Below are positions 18,117-27,849 of a stretch of DNA of 64,000 nucleotides, piece after piece. Numbering within the stretch: position 1 is the first letter of the stretch; each line of letters begins with the position of its first letter. The translations under genes were made by a program, and so were the position numbers. Origin of the DNA: Parasedimentitalea huanghaiensis (GTDB taxonomy: Bacteria; Pseudomonadota; Alphaproteobacteria; Rhodobacterales; Rhodobacteraceae); contig NZ_WQLV01000001.1 of the NCBI RefSeq assembly GCF_009753675.1, positions 310,001 through 374,000 of the forward strand, in the 5' to 3' direction. A model generated the notes under the pieces. The model had not been told where the DNA came from and searched no databases. It worked only from the letters and a program-made list of their open reading frames with translations.

Positions 18117-21100
18117 TTAGGTTACCAATTCAGGGTAGGCCTTCAGGGCCGTGATATTGCCGGTCACAACCTTGCTGCCTGCTTTGGCAATAGCGGCATA
18201 TGTCTTTGCTGCCTTGGCCATTCCGTCATGTTTATCGCTGCCCGATTCATTCATCGGCTGATATGCAGAATAGGCGGCCTCAAGGCGGTCAAGAATATAC
18301 TGTTGTGTCTCAAGCCGATCCAGCACTGCTTGATGTCTGTCGGGAAGATCCTTGGCCACGCCTTCTTCGCTTTCGGCCGCTTTTGCACTGCGGGCCCCGT
18401 CGAATTTTGCGGTTTGGCCCCAGTCAGGTACTTGGGCGAGATTGGCAAGAAGGCGGTCAATGGCTGGGGTGGACGTGCTGGCTTCGTTTAGCAGAGGTGT
18501 CGCCGACTTCCGCGCTGTCGCCTTGAACATCGTCCAGTTCGCCAGTTCCAAAGCGGGCTTGCCCGGTGCCCATTTGTTATCTTTTTGGTAATCGACAGCA
18601 AGAACTGTTGGATCGTCGGCAAGTTCATTTTCAAGGTATGCGACAAGCCGCACACAGATGTCTTTGTCATTTTGCAAGGCAGTGACTGTCAAACCAGTGG
18701 CCTTTATCGCCTGTTTGGCGGCAGTGTCCCCCTGAATGGCCGCACCATAGGCGATACAACACTTGGCGAGGGTACTATTCAACCTTAAAGCCTTTCGTGC
18801 AGCCTTTCGGTTGCCCGGATTGCTGCGCGCATCCTTATAAGCGGCCCAGCCAATTTTGATTTCGGCTTCTTTTTGCATCTTATAGGCAAAATCCACCACT
18901 GCTGAAGCCATACTTGCCCCAGCGGACACAGCCGTCGAAATGCCAGAGGGATCAAACATACGGGCCACGTCAGACGAGGCTTTTAGCGCGGACAGAATGG
19001 CCACAATTGCCGCCTGGGAAAGGTGGATTTTGGCATTGCGCACGGTGTTTTGGATCGCCGCCGCTGCGCCACCTTGCCCGGCCATTGCCACATCCATGCT
19101 ATCGCACCAAGTGTTATGAACCTCGACGCATTTGACCAGCGTATAAATATCGCGCACCAGTGCCTGCATTGAAGCGACAGCGCTGGCACCAGGAACCAGC
19201 GCTACGATTACGCCAGCGGCCCCACCAGACAAACCGTTGATCAGGGCTACTTTTTGGCGCAGAGCTGCCGTGTTGGCCATCGCCCTGTCAATGGCATCTT
19301 CGGCGTCAGCAATTTCTTGCGGCGTTCGGGATGTAATCCCGGTGTCGGGGAAGGCCTTGGAGTAGGTTTCTTCAAAGGCGTCGACTTCGGCATCAACGTC
19401 GTCGAACATTGCCTGAACCACTGCAGGACTAAGGGCGTCTTTCAACTCCTCCTCTGCCAGTTCCTGTTGTTTCGAATCGACTTCGGCATCTATGAGCTTC
19501 TGAAGCTCCTCTACCGAAGCCGGGTCCATCGCTGGAAGGTTCGGTTTGATCTGCCCCATGTTGATCTTTTGAACGCCTGAGACCGAACTGCTGATCGCAT
19601 CCATCGCCTTGGCAGCTGCTTTGTCCTGATTTGCCTCCTGATTGGCTCCTGTGGTTTCTAGGTAGTCGCCTTCAATGGGGGTGTCAGACACCTGACGGCG
19701 AAAGTTTTCTTCTGCACTAACATCTTTGTGCATCGCGTCAAAAATGGCCTCGGATGAAGGAGCAAGTGCAGCAGCAACAGCAGCGCCTCCAAGCAGCATT
19801 CCCAATGCCTTGGTATCTCCGCGTTTGTAGGCAGCAACAATTGCTGGGCCATTTCCAGCCTGGGTGATGGCCACCTTTAGTGCATTGGCCAGCAAAGCAA
19901 GCTGGGCTTTACTGTCCTTATCGGCCTGCTTTTGTTTCGCCTTTTCGTCGGGTGTTGCGTTCGCGTCAACGGTGTTGATTTGCGAAGCCGCTGCGTTGAT
20001 ACTGTCGGCGACAGCCCCAGCAAGTGTCCCAACCGCCGCGGCAATCATGGCAGCCCTTTTGGCTTCATCTGGTTCTTTCCAGATGGCGTAAGCCGCCGGA
20101 ACCAAACGTGCACCGGCAAAACCTGCATTCAGAGAACAAGTAATACAGGTAACAAATCCGGCTTCGGATTTGCCTCCATCTTTGGAACCCGCTAAAATCC
20201 CTGCTGTTGCGCTCTTTACCGCCATGCCCTGCGCAATTTCCAGCCCTTTTGACAGGGTTTGCGCCCATTTTGCCCACTTGTCCTGGTCTTTAGGTGCATT
20301 TTTATGTTCGATTGCAACCTCAGTTAGCGACAGACCACCGTTCAACAACGCTGTGCCCGCGTCGATGTACTTGGGTATGTTCTCCAGCTCTCTCACTTGC
20401 TTGTCTTTTGCTGCAATTTGCGCGTCAACAGCTGATGTATCACCCGGAGGAACCTGATTTTTCAGGGCTTCTTTTTCCCCTTTCAGCTCGTTCAATTCGG
20501 TTTTGCCAGCCGCGACGTCGGTGGCATTTTTCATCTGAAACGACCCGGACACGATGGCCCCGGTCACGGTGATCGTCTCTTTGGCTATGCGCAGACCAAA
20601 GGCCAGATTATCCTGTGTTTTGGTATGCGTAGCCGTGTATGCCGACAGTTTATCGGCATACAGATCCTGTGCGCCTTTGAAGGCGATGGCATGTTCGGAA
20701 AAATCGTCAGGCACCATATTTTCAGGGATCAGTCCGGATCGAACCAAAGGTGTCCAAAGTTCATTACGGATGTCTTCATCTGAAAAAAGCGGATTGCCTT
20801 TGTTATCGAACTGCAACCGCATGGTCTTTTCCATCTCCTTGATCCGCTGAAAAGAGTCCGTCAGCGCGATCAAGTCTTTTGGATCGATGTTTTGAGTTTT
20901 CTCGTTGATATCGGCAATCGTATCGACTTCCACGTCGGCCCGCAGTTCATATTTTGACAACAGCCCCGTATTGGTGTCGTTGTCGTCAGCGCGCCATTTC
21001 ATTTCGCCAGAATTGCTGCTCAGCTTTCGCCAGAGAATATTCTTGTCTTTCGGATCTTTGATTTTCTTAACAACGATGTCCTGCGCCTTGTCTATCTCGT

Positions 21101-21251
21101 CGCGCACATCATCCAGGCGTTGGCGAATGTTTTCGTCAAGAACCTTTTGTTTTAAAACGTCATGAGCGATCTGATCATTGACCGCTGCAATGTCGATTTT
21201 CTTGCCTGAGATCCACTTGATCCAATTGGCTTCATCTTCGCTAAAGGACAT
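18117..21251 (-). CDS. uncharacterised 1044-residue protein with hydrophobic helices (third gene of cassette)
   Basis: I do not recognise a family. The chain is alpha-helical. Residues 1-200 are charged; residues 245-295 are coiled-coil-like and rich in Lys/Glu. Several Ala/Gly/Val-rich stretches could enter a membrane: about 400-420, 482-499, 668-697, 744-757 and 771-788. A cysteine cluster lies at about 368-373 (CITC) and further cysteines at 831-832 (CC). The C-terminal 100 residues are again charged. There is no signal peptide. Soluble ends around internal hydrophobic helices recall helical pore-forming proteins, but this is inference. It lies 14 bases after the 1167-residue gene, so the two are surely co-transcribed. 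Confidence 0.7.
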   Translation of the reverse strand: MSFSEDEANWIKWISGKKIDIAAVNDQIAHDVLKQKVLDENIRQRLDDVRDEIDKAQDIVVKKIKDPKDKNILWRKLSSNSGEMKWRADDNDTNTGLLSKYELRADVEVDTIADINEKTQNIDPKDLIALTDSFQRIKEMEKTMRLQFDNKGNPLFSDEDIRNELWTPLVRSGLIPENMVPDDFSEHAIAFKGAQDLYADKLSAYTATHTKTQDNLAFGLRIAKETITVTGAIVSGSFQMKNATDVAAGKTELNELKGEKEALKNQVPPGDTSAVDAQIAAKDKQVRELENIPKYIDAGTALLNGGLSLTEVAIEHKNAPKDQDKWAKWAQTLSKGLEIAQGMAVKSATAGILAGSKDGGKSEAGFVTCITCSLNAGFAGARLVPAAYAIWKEPDEAKRAAMIAAAVGTLAGAVADSINAAASQINTVDANATPDEKAKQKQADKDSKAQLALLANALKVAITQAGNGPAIVAAYKRGDTKALGMLLGGAAVAAALAPSSEAIFDAMHKDVSAEENFRRQVSDTPIEGDYLETTGANQEANQDKAAAKAMDAISSSVSGVQKINMGQIKPNLPAMDPASVEELQKLIDAEVDSKQQELAEEELKDALSPAVVQAMFDDVDAEVDAFEETYSKAFPDTGITSRTPQEIADAEDAIDRAMANTAALRQKVALINGLSGGAAGVIVALVPGASAVASMQALVRDIYTLVKCVEVHNTWCDSMDVAMAGQGGAAAAIQNTVRNAKIHLSQAAIVAILSALKASSDVARMFDPSGISTAVSAGASMASAVVDFAYKMQKEAEIKIGWAAYKDARSNPGNRKAARKALRLNSTLAKCCIAYGAAIQGDTAAKQAIKATGLTVTALQNDKDICVRLVAYLENELADDPTVLAVDYQKDNKWAPGKPALELANWTMFKATARKSATPLLNEASTSTPAIDRLLANLAQVPDWGQTAKFDGARSAKAAESEEGVAKDLPDRHQAVLDRLETQQYILDRLEAAYSAYQPMNESGSDKHDGMAKAAKTYAAIAKAGSKVVTGNITALKAYPELVT

Positions 21252-21265
21252 CTGTCAGACCCCAA

Positions 21266-24200
21266 TTAAACTGGTTGTAATTTTGTAAGAACATCTACGT
21301 CAAAACTGTGTAGTGCCGAGGCAAAGCCGTCCCATGACTTGTTCGAGAACGGGTTGCCGCGATAAACTTTGAGTGCCGGATGCGCGTCCATTTCGGTGCG
21401 TATTCTACGCACTTCCGCTAGGGCCTTTTCCCTAACTAAGGCCAATGCTTTCTTGCGGGTCACAGCGTTTTTGTCCGCAAGGGCTGCGGCCGCCTCAGTA
21501 GCAATGTTTTTGTCCAGCGTCAGGATTTTTTCAAATTTGGAATAAGTGACTAACCCAAGAGTCTCGGCGACGTCCGAAGCTGCATCTTTCAACTCTTCCA
21601 GCACCTCATCTTCCTCAGCCACACCCGAGGGTTCATATTTTGCCTTGTCGATAATGCTGGCTGCGACATTCGACGCTGACTTTGAGATATTTTCCATTTT
21701 GGTCTTCAGCGCATTTTCCCATCCAGGGAAATCAGGGCCCGTTGCCTTGCCTGATTTGATGACAGAAAGGTTCTGAAGCTCGTCATCCAATTGCTTTGCA
21801 CTGGAAATTTGCGGTTTGATCTGAGCCACCCCCTGTTCGGGATCAGTGATCTTCTTGGTCGCATCAAACTGCGCTTTCATGCTGTCGTATACGTTTTTGT
21901 ATTCGTTGTAAGACGTGAGAGTAGCTTTCTCTTTCTTTAAAGTCTCGGCCGCACTTTTCAGAGATGCCTCGACTTTTTCCTTACCACTTTCAAATTCGGC
22001 GACAGCAGCCTTGCGGTCAGACGCGCCCTTGGCTTCTTTCTCAAGGAATTTTGCAAAGTCCTCCAAAGCTTTAAGGCCGTTACTCGAAGGATCAAACTCG
22101 GCCATCTTGCCATCTATTTTTACTTCTATCGCTTCGGCTTTTGCCTTGGCTGTTCGAATGCCGGTTTCCGATTTGGTCTCGAGCGTCTGACGCGCCGTAT
22201 TGATATCGGATTTAAACTCTCCCTCGAGTCCGTTGCTGTCCAGAGCCGGGCCGATATCTTCCAGAGCCTTTTTCATGCGGGCGAGCAAATCTTCTGCTTC
22301 CTCAAGTTCTCCGGGGGCACTGGTGTAGCCAAGCATTAAGGCTCCGGGTCCTTCTTTAATAAGGTCACGCAGCTGATCTGCCAGGTTTGGTTTAGGTGCT
22401 TTTTTCCCACCAGCCAGCTTTGCTTCTACCCGTTTTACGACGATCTCAGCATCGTCGTATTCTTTGGACAAAGCTGTTGCAGCCTCCTTCTTGGCTTCGA
22501 GCGCCGCGTGCAGCTCATCCACTTTTAGCTTGGCCTGCGCCGGCAGGTAGCTGGTGATATAGTTGTCTTTGAAATTCTCAAACTCGACCTTCAGTTCGTA
22601 CAGGCCGTCCGGAACCCAGGAAGAAAAACGTTTTTCAGCCAGGAGCTTATCGCATTCCTTAACCTGCTTCGCCACATAATCATAGTCGGGGCCACCTTTC
22701 GATATTGCCGCAAGATCGGCCTGACCCTTAGCAACAGCGGCTTCAATTTCAGCGAAACAATCCGGGGACTGGCTTTGGGCAAGCAGCTCCAACATTGTGG
22801 CCTGTTCAAGCAGCAGGTCCATAGCTTCGCGTGGAATATGCTTGTCGGAAACCTTGTCTTGTGTTCCGCCGCGCTCTGTCTTTATCTCGAAGTATTTTGT
22901 GACACCGTCTTGCTTTATGACCAACAGTTTGTCCGAAGGGACATCCGCCAGCTGGGCTTCCTGTAGCTCCCTTGTATTATACATGGATAGGAGGCCCTGC
23001 AGGATCTCGTTCTTTGCATCCTGCGCCCGGTCTCGGGCCAATTGGTCACGCAGCTGCGGCACATACTCAGCAATTGCCTGTGCCAGTGCCTTATCAAAGC
23101 TATCAGCATGGGCCTGAATATTTGCAACATCAGGTACGTCTTTTGCGACTTCAATATCCCGTGCTTTGGCAATTTTTTTAAGTTGGGTGCGTAGAGTGTT
23201 TTGATCATCCCCTCCGCGCCCCCAAAAGCGGTCGAGCTCCACATTAAGCGCCGTGAGCTGTTTGTTCAGCTTTTCAATCTCAGACAACGGCGGATCCTGT
23301 GCCGGCGGCAGCGCCATCCGAGCGGAATCGCGAAAGATCTGATGCAAACTGCGCGCTTTGATAAAGGCAAATTCTGCTTCCGGGTTTTTACCCTCTTCGG
23401 CAAGTCTTTTACCTTCGTCGATGATGCTCATCAGGATTCTGAACTGATCGTCATCAATATAGGTGATTTCTTTTTCTTCAGGAAACAGCTTTGCGTCCAG
23501 GAGAATGCGCTTTCGGTCAGTTTCATATTGATTGGCTTGATTGAAATACATCCCGCCATCACCAATGAGCAACTCCAATGATGGCTCACCGGGGGGCTTC
23601 AACTTCGTTCCCTGATCAGCCAGCAGTTTGGTAACAGTCTCTGCCGGGTCTACAAACCACTCCCACAACTCATTCTCAGCCTTGGCGATCTTGGCTGCGT
23701 GTTGGGCCATCAAGGCCTCATAAGCTTCGAGGCGGAATTTGCGGGCGTTAAGTTCGTCCAGTTGCTCTTGACCTTCGTGAAATGCTGTGGCGGCCTCTCG
23801 TTTGGCAACTCCAGGCTTGGCCTTAGCAAAAGCACTGCGCAGCGAGGTAACCTCCTCTTCCAACGCTTCGGTCTGTCGGCTCAACGTTTTCAGGCTTTCG
23901 GTGATAATCTTGGCGCGCTGCATCTCTCGTGCTGCAACTGGACTGCCATCTGCCATCAGTTGAGCAATTTTATCGTGCGCATGCCCGTTAATTGCAATGA
24001 TCAAACTCTCAATTATGGGTTGGCGGTCGCCCTCGAGTTTATCAACCAGATCCCCAGCCGATGAGACAAAGCCATTTCGCAGAGAAGCCTTATCAGGGTT
24101 TTGGGCATCAACGATCATCGCATCAATGCGATCAAAGCATTTTTGGCACATTAAGTCATGAGCGGTTACTGCTTGGGACCGCTGTTGCTCCGCAACCTCA

Positions 24201-24769
24201 TCCGGCAGTTTCATTCTTACAATGCTCTCTGATAACAGCTTGGTGTCTTCAAACTGTTTCAGTGATTGAATTTCGGCGCGCTTCCTGAACAGAACTCCGA
24301 TTGTGCCATCTTCTATAATTTTGGGCTGATCAGGTATTTTGGCCTTCAAGTATTCAAGATTTATTTGGTGTGTGCCCAGACTTCTCGCGCCTTGCACGAA
24401 TTCAGGGTTTTCAGAATCCGCGTTTGACAAAGAAACGTGGATACCATCCACTGCATTCTTGATTGTCGTAAATGATTTAGTCAGGGAGACAACTGTTTCA
24501 CGAAAAGCCAGGACCTCATCGTTAACTTGCCCTTTGGGAATAGCCTTCAGAGCTTGGCTGCACTGACCTAACATGGCCCGAATTGCGTCAAGCAAAGAGT
24601 CTACTTCAGATTTTTTCTCTAAATAACTCTGATATTCCTGTTTGATCCGTGTGTTATGCTCAAGTTCTGCATCTCGCTTTTTTTGCTTGCGCTTGAATGA
24701 ACTTGGGGAAGGTACAACGTGGAGATAATTTGCTAGGAACGTCAATTGGGTCGAAGTCAATTCAGTCAT
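21266..24769 (-). CDS. uncharacterised 1167-residue coiled-coil protein (second gene of cassette)
   Basis: This is a long, soluble, almost entirely helical protein. It is rich in Lys, Glu and Ala with long heptad-like stretches, notably residues about 30-120, 280-360, 520-620 and 740-1000 (for example EKKSEVDSLLDAIRAML and LKSAAETLKKEKATL). There is no signal peptide, membrane segment, P-loop or catalytic motif that I can see. The C-terminus ends with an aromatic segment (FSNKSWDGFASALHSFDVDVL). An extended coiled-coil scaffold or tether is the simplest reading. The gene follows the repeat-protein gene after a 261-base gap and precedes the hydrophobic-helix gene by 14 bases. The ATG at 24769 has only a weak ribosome site. 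Confidence 0.7.
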   Translation of the reverse strand: MTELTSTQLTFLANYLHVVPSPSSFKRKQKKRDAELEHNTRIKQEYQSYLEKKSEVDSLLDAIRAMLGQCSQALKAIPKGQVNDEVLAFRETVVSLTKSFTTIKNAVDGIHVSLSNADSENPEFVQGARSLGTHQINLEYLKAKIPDQPKIIEDGTIGVLFRKRAEIQSLKQFEDTKLLSESIVRMKLPDEVAEQQRSQAVTAHDLMCQKCFDRIDAMIVDAQNPDKASLRNGFVSSAGDLVDKLEGDRQPIIESLIIAINGHAHDKIAQLMADGSPVAAREMQRAKIITESLKTLSRQTEALEEEVTSLRSAFAKAKPGVAKREAATAFHEGQEQLDELNARKFRLEAYEALMAQHAAKIAKAENELWEWFVDPAETVTKLLADQGTKLKPPGEPSLELLIGDGGMYFNQANQYETDRKRILLDAKLFPEEKEITYIDDDQFRILMSIIDEGKRLAEEGKNPEAEFAFIKARSLHQIFRDSARMALPPAQDPPLSEIEKLNKQLTALNVELDRFWGRGGDDQNTLRTQLKKIAKARDIEVAKDVPDVANIQAHADSFDKALAQAIAEYVPQLRDQLARDRAQDAKNEILQGLLSMYNTRELQEAQLADVPSDKLLVIKQDGVTKYFEIKTERGGTQDKVSDKHIPREAMDLLLEQATMLELLAQSQSPDCFAEIEAAVAKGQADLAAISKGGPDYDYVAKQVKECDKLLAEKRFSSWVPDGLYELKVEFENFKDNYITSYLPAQAKLKVDELHAALEAKKEAATALSKEYDDAEIVVKRVEAKLAGGKKAPKPNLADQLRDLIKEGPGALMLGYTSAPGELEEAEDLLARMKKALEDIGPALDSNGLEGEFKSDINTARQTLETKSETGIRTAKAKAEAIEVKIDGKMAEFDPSSNGLKALEDFAKFLEKEAKGASDRKAAVAEFESGKEKVEASLKSAAETLKKEKATLTSYNEYKNVYDSMKAQFDATKKITDPEQGVAQIKPQISSAKQLDDELQNLSVIKSGKATGPDFPGWENALKTKMENISKSASNVAASIIDKAKYEPSGVAEEDEVLEELKDAASDVAETLGLVTYSKFEKILTLDKNIATEAAAALADKNAVTRKKALALVREKALAEVRRIRTEMDAHPALKVYRGNPFSNKSWDGFASALHSFDVDVLTKLQPV

Positions 24770-25030
24770 TAGAACAATCCATTACTGGCAATTCGCGAAA
24801 CTCTTTAGAAACAATTCCTAGTTAAGTTAAACCGATGTTGAGTGCGATATTGTGTGTCAACAAAACGGGCTCTTAGGACATATATGGCTTCCAGAGACTT
24901 TAGCTGAGATAATATAGTGAGGTGAAGCGAGCGGCAACGACGCCATGTGTCAACCACGTCCAGATAGCGGAGAGCTGCCGAAACAGAAATTGGCTACCTC
25001 TCTTTGCTACCATATTGTCGGTTGTTAACA

Positions 25031-26926
25031 TTAGGCCGCGAGAACCTTGTCAATTTCGCCAAGTGCAGCGCGCGAAGTGGAGGCGACAGCAACATCCGCA
25101 AACCCGTTCCCCTGATCGACGTCTTTGAAGAATGGGGTGTTGAGCTCTTTCTGATATTCATTCACCAGCAAACGAGCCTGTTTTTTCGCGGCTTCGCGCT
25201 GCTCGCCTTCTTGTGAATTGACGATCTCATCGAGTTTAACTTCAAGTCGGGCATCTAGTTTTTCAATATAGCCGGTCAGATTACCAACTTTATCGCCAAC
25301 CTCTTTCAAATCATTGTTTCCTGCGCAGAATTTAAGAATGGCCGATTGCAGTTTCTCGATTTCCGATTTGAGCACATCGCGTGTTTTGTTCCAGTTAAGG
25401 CGGGAAATCGCGAAAGGCTGAACGTCTGACGGAACTTCCGACTGTTGGGCAGTTTCCTCCAGAGAAGCTCCTGCTGCGATCATCTCTTCTGCAAGCTTCA
25501 GTTGGGTCCAGGCCTTAGCATGATCTGGGCCCGACACCAGCTCTACCGCAGTGTTGAACAGAATACTCAGCTTATTTGGGTCCGCGACTTTACCCGAAGA
25601 CATGGCCGCCACAAAATTGGGCATTACCCGATCTATCGCAGCCTGCAACTTCAGTGCTTCACGTACTTGGTCCAATCCACTAACTGCCGTCTTGATCTCG
25701 CCGCCGGAAAGATTGTTCTGTATCTGGTCAAGCTGCGTGATCAGCGATGATTGCACATCGCCTGATGGCAGCGCGTTAACGTTTTCGCGCACTGTATCAA
25801 CGTCGGCCAAAATCGTCGAAACACGCGGATCCTCCTCGGTTTTGGTTGCTGAGTTAGCCGGATCGGCTCCTACAAGTTTATCCAGAGCGGATTCGATTTT
25901 CGACAGGCCGGTTTCGGCAGCGGCTGCATCCTTTTTCTTGATACTGGCCGCGACCCCCATCAAAGCCTTTTGTAACTTTTCTGCGGTAACTTTCGGCATT
26001 TCCGAAATGCGCAGCTGCAACGCTTTTAGACGAGTGATCAATGCGGCCAGGTCCGCGTTTGCCTGCTGCTGTGCAGTCGTCTCAGAGACCTCATTCGGCT
26101 CGGAATTTCCGCCAGCTTTCGCCAATGCGGTCTCTATCTGATCCATTACCGCGCGAGCAGGACCCAATTCACCCCGTTTGATTTTTTGAACAACGTCTGC
26201 CAGCGCCAGTTTGAGCTTGTCACTTACTTGTTCCGGGGCTTGCTTAAGCAGCGGTTGAGCGACTTTGATCCGGGCAACTAAATCGGAAGAGTCTTCTGCG
26301 TCAGCGGCCTCAGTCGCAGTACTAGGCTCTGCCGGTAGCTTGTCAAGTGCTGCCTCGATCCGGTTCAATCCCTGATCGGCGGCGGTAAACTCTTGCGCTT
26401 TGATCTGTGCAACAACGCCATCAAGTGCGGATTTAAGTTTTTTGGAGAAGGGCGCTGGAACTGCGGCAACACGAGGTTGCGCGGCCTTAATACGAGCTAC
26501 GAGTCCTGCAGCGTCGCCTTCTTTGATATCAGCTTGGTTTCCCTCATCCTGCAGGCTGGGGTCGCTAGGTAGATCTTCGATGTCTTCTTCCAGCACATTT
26601 CCGTCGGCATCTAGAATCCGGACGTTCAGCGATATTTTGTTGGCCTTCAGAAATCGCTTGAGCATGCGCGCCAGGGCAGGGACCGCACGCTCGCACGTCA
26701 AGGACATTAACTTTTCTTCAACGACGCACATACCAAAGGCGACTTTAGCACCTATGCCTTCTTTCTTAGCAGCTTTGCCTAAAATCTCGGCCGAGCGTTT
26801 CCGGTGCATAGCGAAGTAGTGCTCGGACTCGTTCTTGCCGGGATTAAATGCAAACGGCAACGGTCCTTTCTGCGCCAGTTTTATCATTTTCTTCAGCTCG
26901 GGGCCTTCGATCTTGAATTCTGACAT
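25031..26926 (-). CDS. uncharacterised 631-residue repeat protein (first gene of cassette)
   Basis: The protein has three parts. Residues 1-120 form a compact N-terminal domain with conserved-looking features (PLPFAFNPGKNESEHYFAMHR, then a helix ending KRFLKANKISLNVRI). Residues 142-427 contain four diverged copies of a helical hairpin of about 56 residues, typified by LVARIKAAQP, KLKSALDGVVAQIK and ADQGLNRIEAALDKL, joined by acidic linkers. Residues 505-631 are charged helices beginning ISRLNWNKTRDVLKSEIEKLQSAI. I remember similar helical-hairpin repeats in uncharacterised proteobacterial proteins near large helical proteins, but no function. GAGG five bases before the ATG supports the start. 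It is probably the first gene of a three-gene operon. Confidence 0.72.
   Translation of the reverse strand: MSEFKIEGPELKKMIKLAQKGPLPFAFNPGKNESEHYFAMHRKRSAEILGKAAKKEGIGAKVAFGMCVVEEKLMSLTCERAVPALARMLKRFLKANKISLNVRILDADGNVLEEDIEDLPSDPSLQDEGNQADIKEGDAAGLVARIKAAQPRVAAVPAPFSKKLKSALDGVVAQIKAQEFTAADQGLNRIEAALDKLPAEPSTATEAADAEDSSDLVARIKVAQPLLKQAPEQVSDKLKLALADVVQKIKRGELGPARAVMDQIETALAKAGGNSEPNEVSETTAQQQANADLAALITRLKALQLRISEMPKVTAEKLQKALMGVAASIKKKDAAAAETGLSKIESALDKLVGADPANSATKTEEDPRVSTILADVDTVRENVNALPSGDVQSSLITQLDQIQNNLSGGEIKTAVSGLDQVREALKLQAAIDRVMPNFVAAMSSGKVADPNKLSILFNTAVELVSGPDHAKAWTQLKLAEEMIAAGASLEETAQQSEVPSDVQPFAISRLNWNKTRDVLKSEIEKLQSAILKFCAGNNDLKEVGDKVGNLTGYIEKLDARLEVKLDEIVNSQEGEQREAAKKQARLLVNEYQKELNTPFFKDVDQGNGFADVAVASTSRAALGEIDKVLAA
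25646..26503 (-). repeat. four tandem copies of a 56-residue coding repeat
   Basis: Within the 631-residue protein, residues about 142-196, 216-271, 297-352 and 371-427 align with one another, with the pattern L-x-x-R-I/L-K-x-x-Q near the start and a G/A-x-x-x-I-E-x-A-L-x-K ending. The copies are clearly diverged, the fourth most of all, and are separated by acidic linkers of 19-26 residues. Confidence 0.7.
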
Positions 26927-27308
26927 GCGGTCCTCTGCAATGATTTTCTAATTTGCAGCAAGCTAGCGCACTGCATAATGGTTGTATAGACATCGTTAAC
27001 ATATTACTTAAACGATTTCCAATATGGCTAAAATGGTTTCCGAAAGTTGCTGCAGCAATGATACGTCGAAAAGGGCGGGGCGCCGACTTTAGCTGTGGAG
27101 TGGATCGTGGGCAGTAATCTGCAAATTGCGATTTTTGCAATGTCTCTAAAACTCAACTTACGCGTTAGGGGGGTCAGGCAATCACCCAACTAAAATCAGT
27201 CATTCAGCTCAATACAGTATGCGCCCCATCTAGGGCGGAACCCAATATATTTCTTTGTCAGCAGATCGTCGAAGATGAGGAAAAATTCAGCGGTTTGGAG
27301 AACTGGTT
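26927..27308. other. upstream region of the cassette; no gene seen
   Basis: The 382 bases ahead of the 631-residue gene hold its presumed promoter but no gene I can support. On the minus strand, TTAA and TTAA are spaced by eight bases near 26998-27013, one more than a CtrA site needs. I see no clear -35/-10 pair by eye. Confidence 0.4.
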
Positions 27309-27480
27309 TTGTCACCTCTCAACCTTCCTTCAATTCGCGAATGGGCTGCTTGCTCTGGGCTTGAACCAAGCACCTATGGCACCCGATCCATGCGTCGCAC
27401 CAAGATGGATAACTTGTCAGATACCTCGGAGTTGTATTGGAGAATATGCCGACGATCTCAGAAGGGGAGAGGTCTGAACC
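27309..27480 (+). pseudogene. C-terminal remnant of a tyrosine recombinase/integrase
   Basis: Two plus-strand frames together spell the end of a phage-type integrase. One frame reads REWAACSGLEPSTYGTRSMRRTK, matching the conserved W-x-x-x-x-G-L-x-P-x-x-Y-G-T-H-S-M-R-R-T-K block that carries the catalytic His-x-x-Arg (here His is replaced by Arg, but the R of MRR remains). After a deletion of the expected LLGH block, the next frame reads VRYLGVVLENMPTISEG, the usual VRYLGVEL-x-D-A-L-x-x-A-E tail with the catalytic tyrosine. The frameshift, the missing segment and the lack of an N-terminal part show that the gene is dead. It marks past integration into this region. Confidence 0.72.
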
Positions 27481-27849
27481 TCCAGCTATCTTAAGGGGCG
27501 CTCACCGCACGAAATTTGGAAAACCATCGTTAAAAAGAAGCTGTAGAACGTGGCATCTGCTCTGGACGTTCGGTCTTGGCTCCGCTTAGTTTTCTCAGAG
27601 AACAGTCGCTCTGCTCCTGCCGCCTTTAGCGCGTCGGACTGAGCGTCAAGATTCTAGCCTGCGATTGAAAACGCTAGTATATCCGATGGTCATGCCTGAT
27701 GATGACAAAAATACCTTTCCCTCCAAAAAATGCGTTTTGTCACAGATTTTTGTAACGACTAATAGCTTGATAACTCGTTCGGAGATTGAGCGTGACAAAA
27801 ACGACTGTCTCAGATAACGCTCGACGAACTTTTTGGCCAAAGGTGTGAC
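27481..27849. other. gap between integrase relic and AT-rich membrane gene
   Basis: No gene is supported here. Base composition becomes AT-rich from about 27650. The last bases (AAAGG at about 27839-27843) form the ribosome binding site of the next gene. Confidence 0.5.

Noticed and set aside
17830-18120. Plus-strand frame of 96 codons with a hydrophobic stretch
   Set aside because: It has no ribosome site and its end runs through the terminator hairpin of the convergent cassette.
26996-27013. CtrA-like TTAA/TTAA pair before the three-gene cassette
   Set aside because: The spacing is eight bases; CtrA needs seven.
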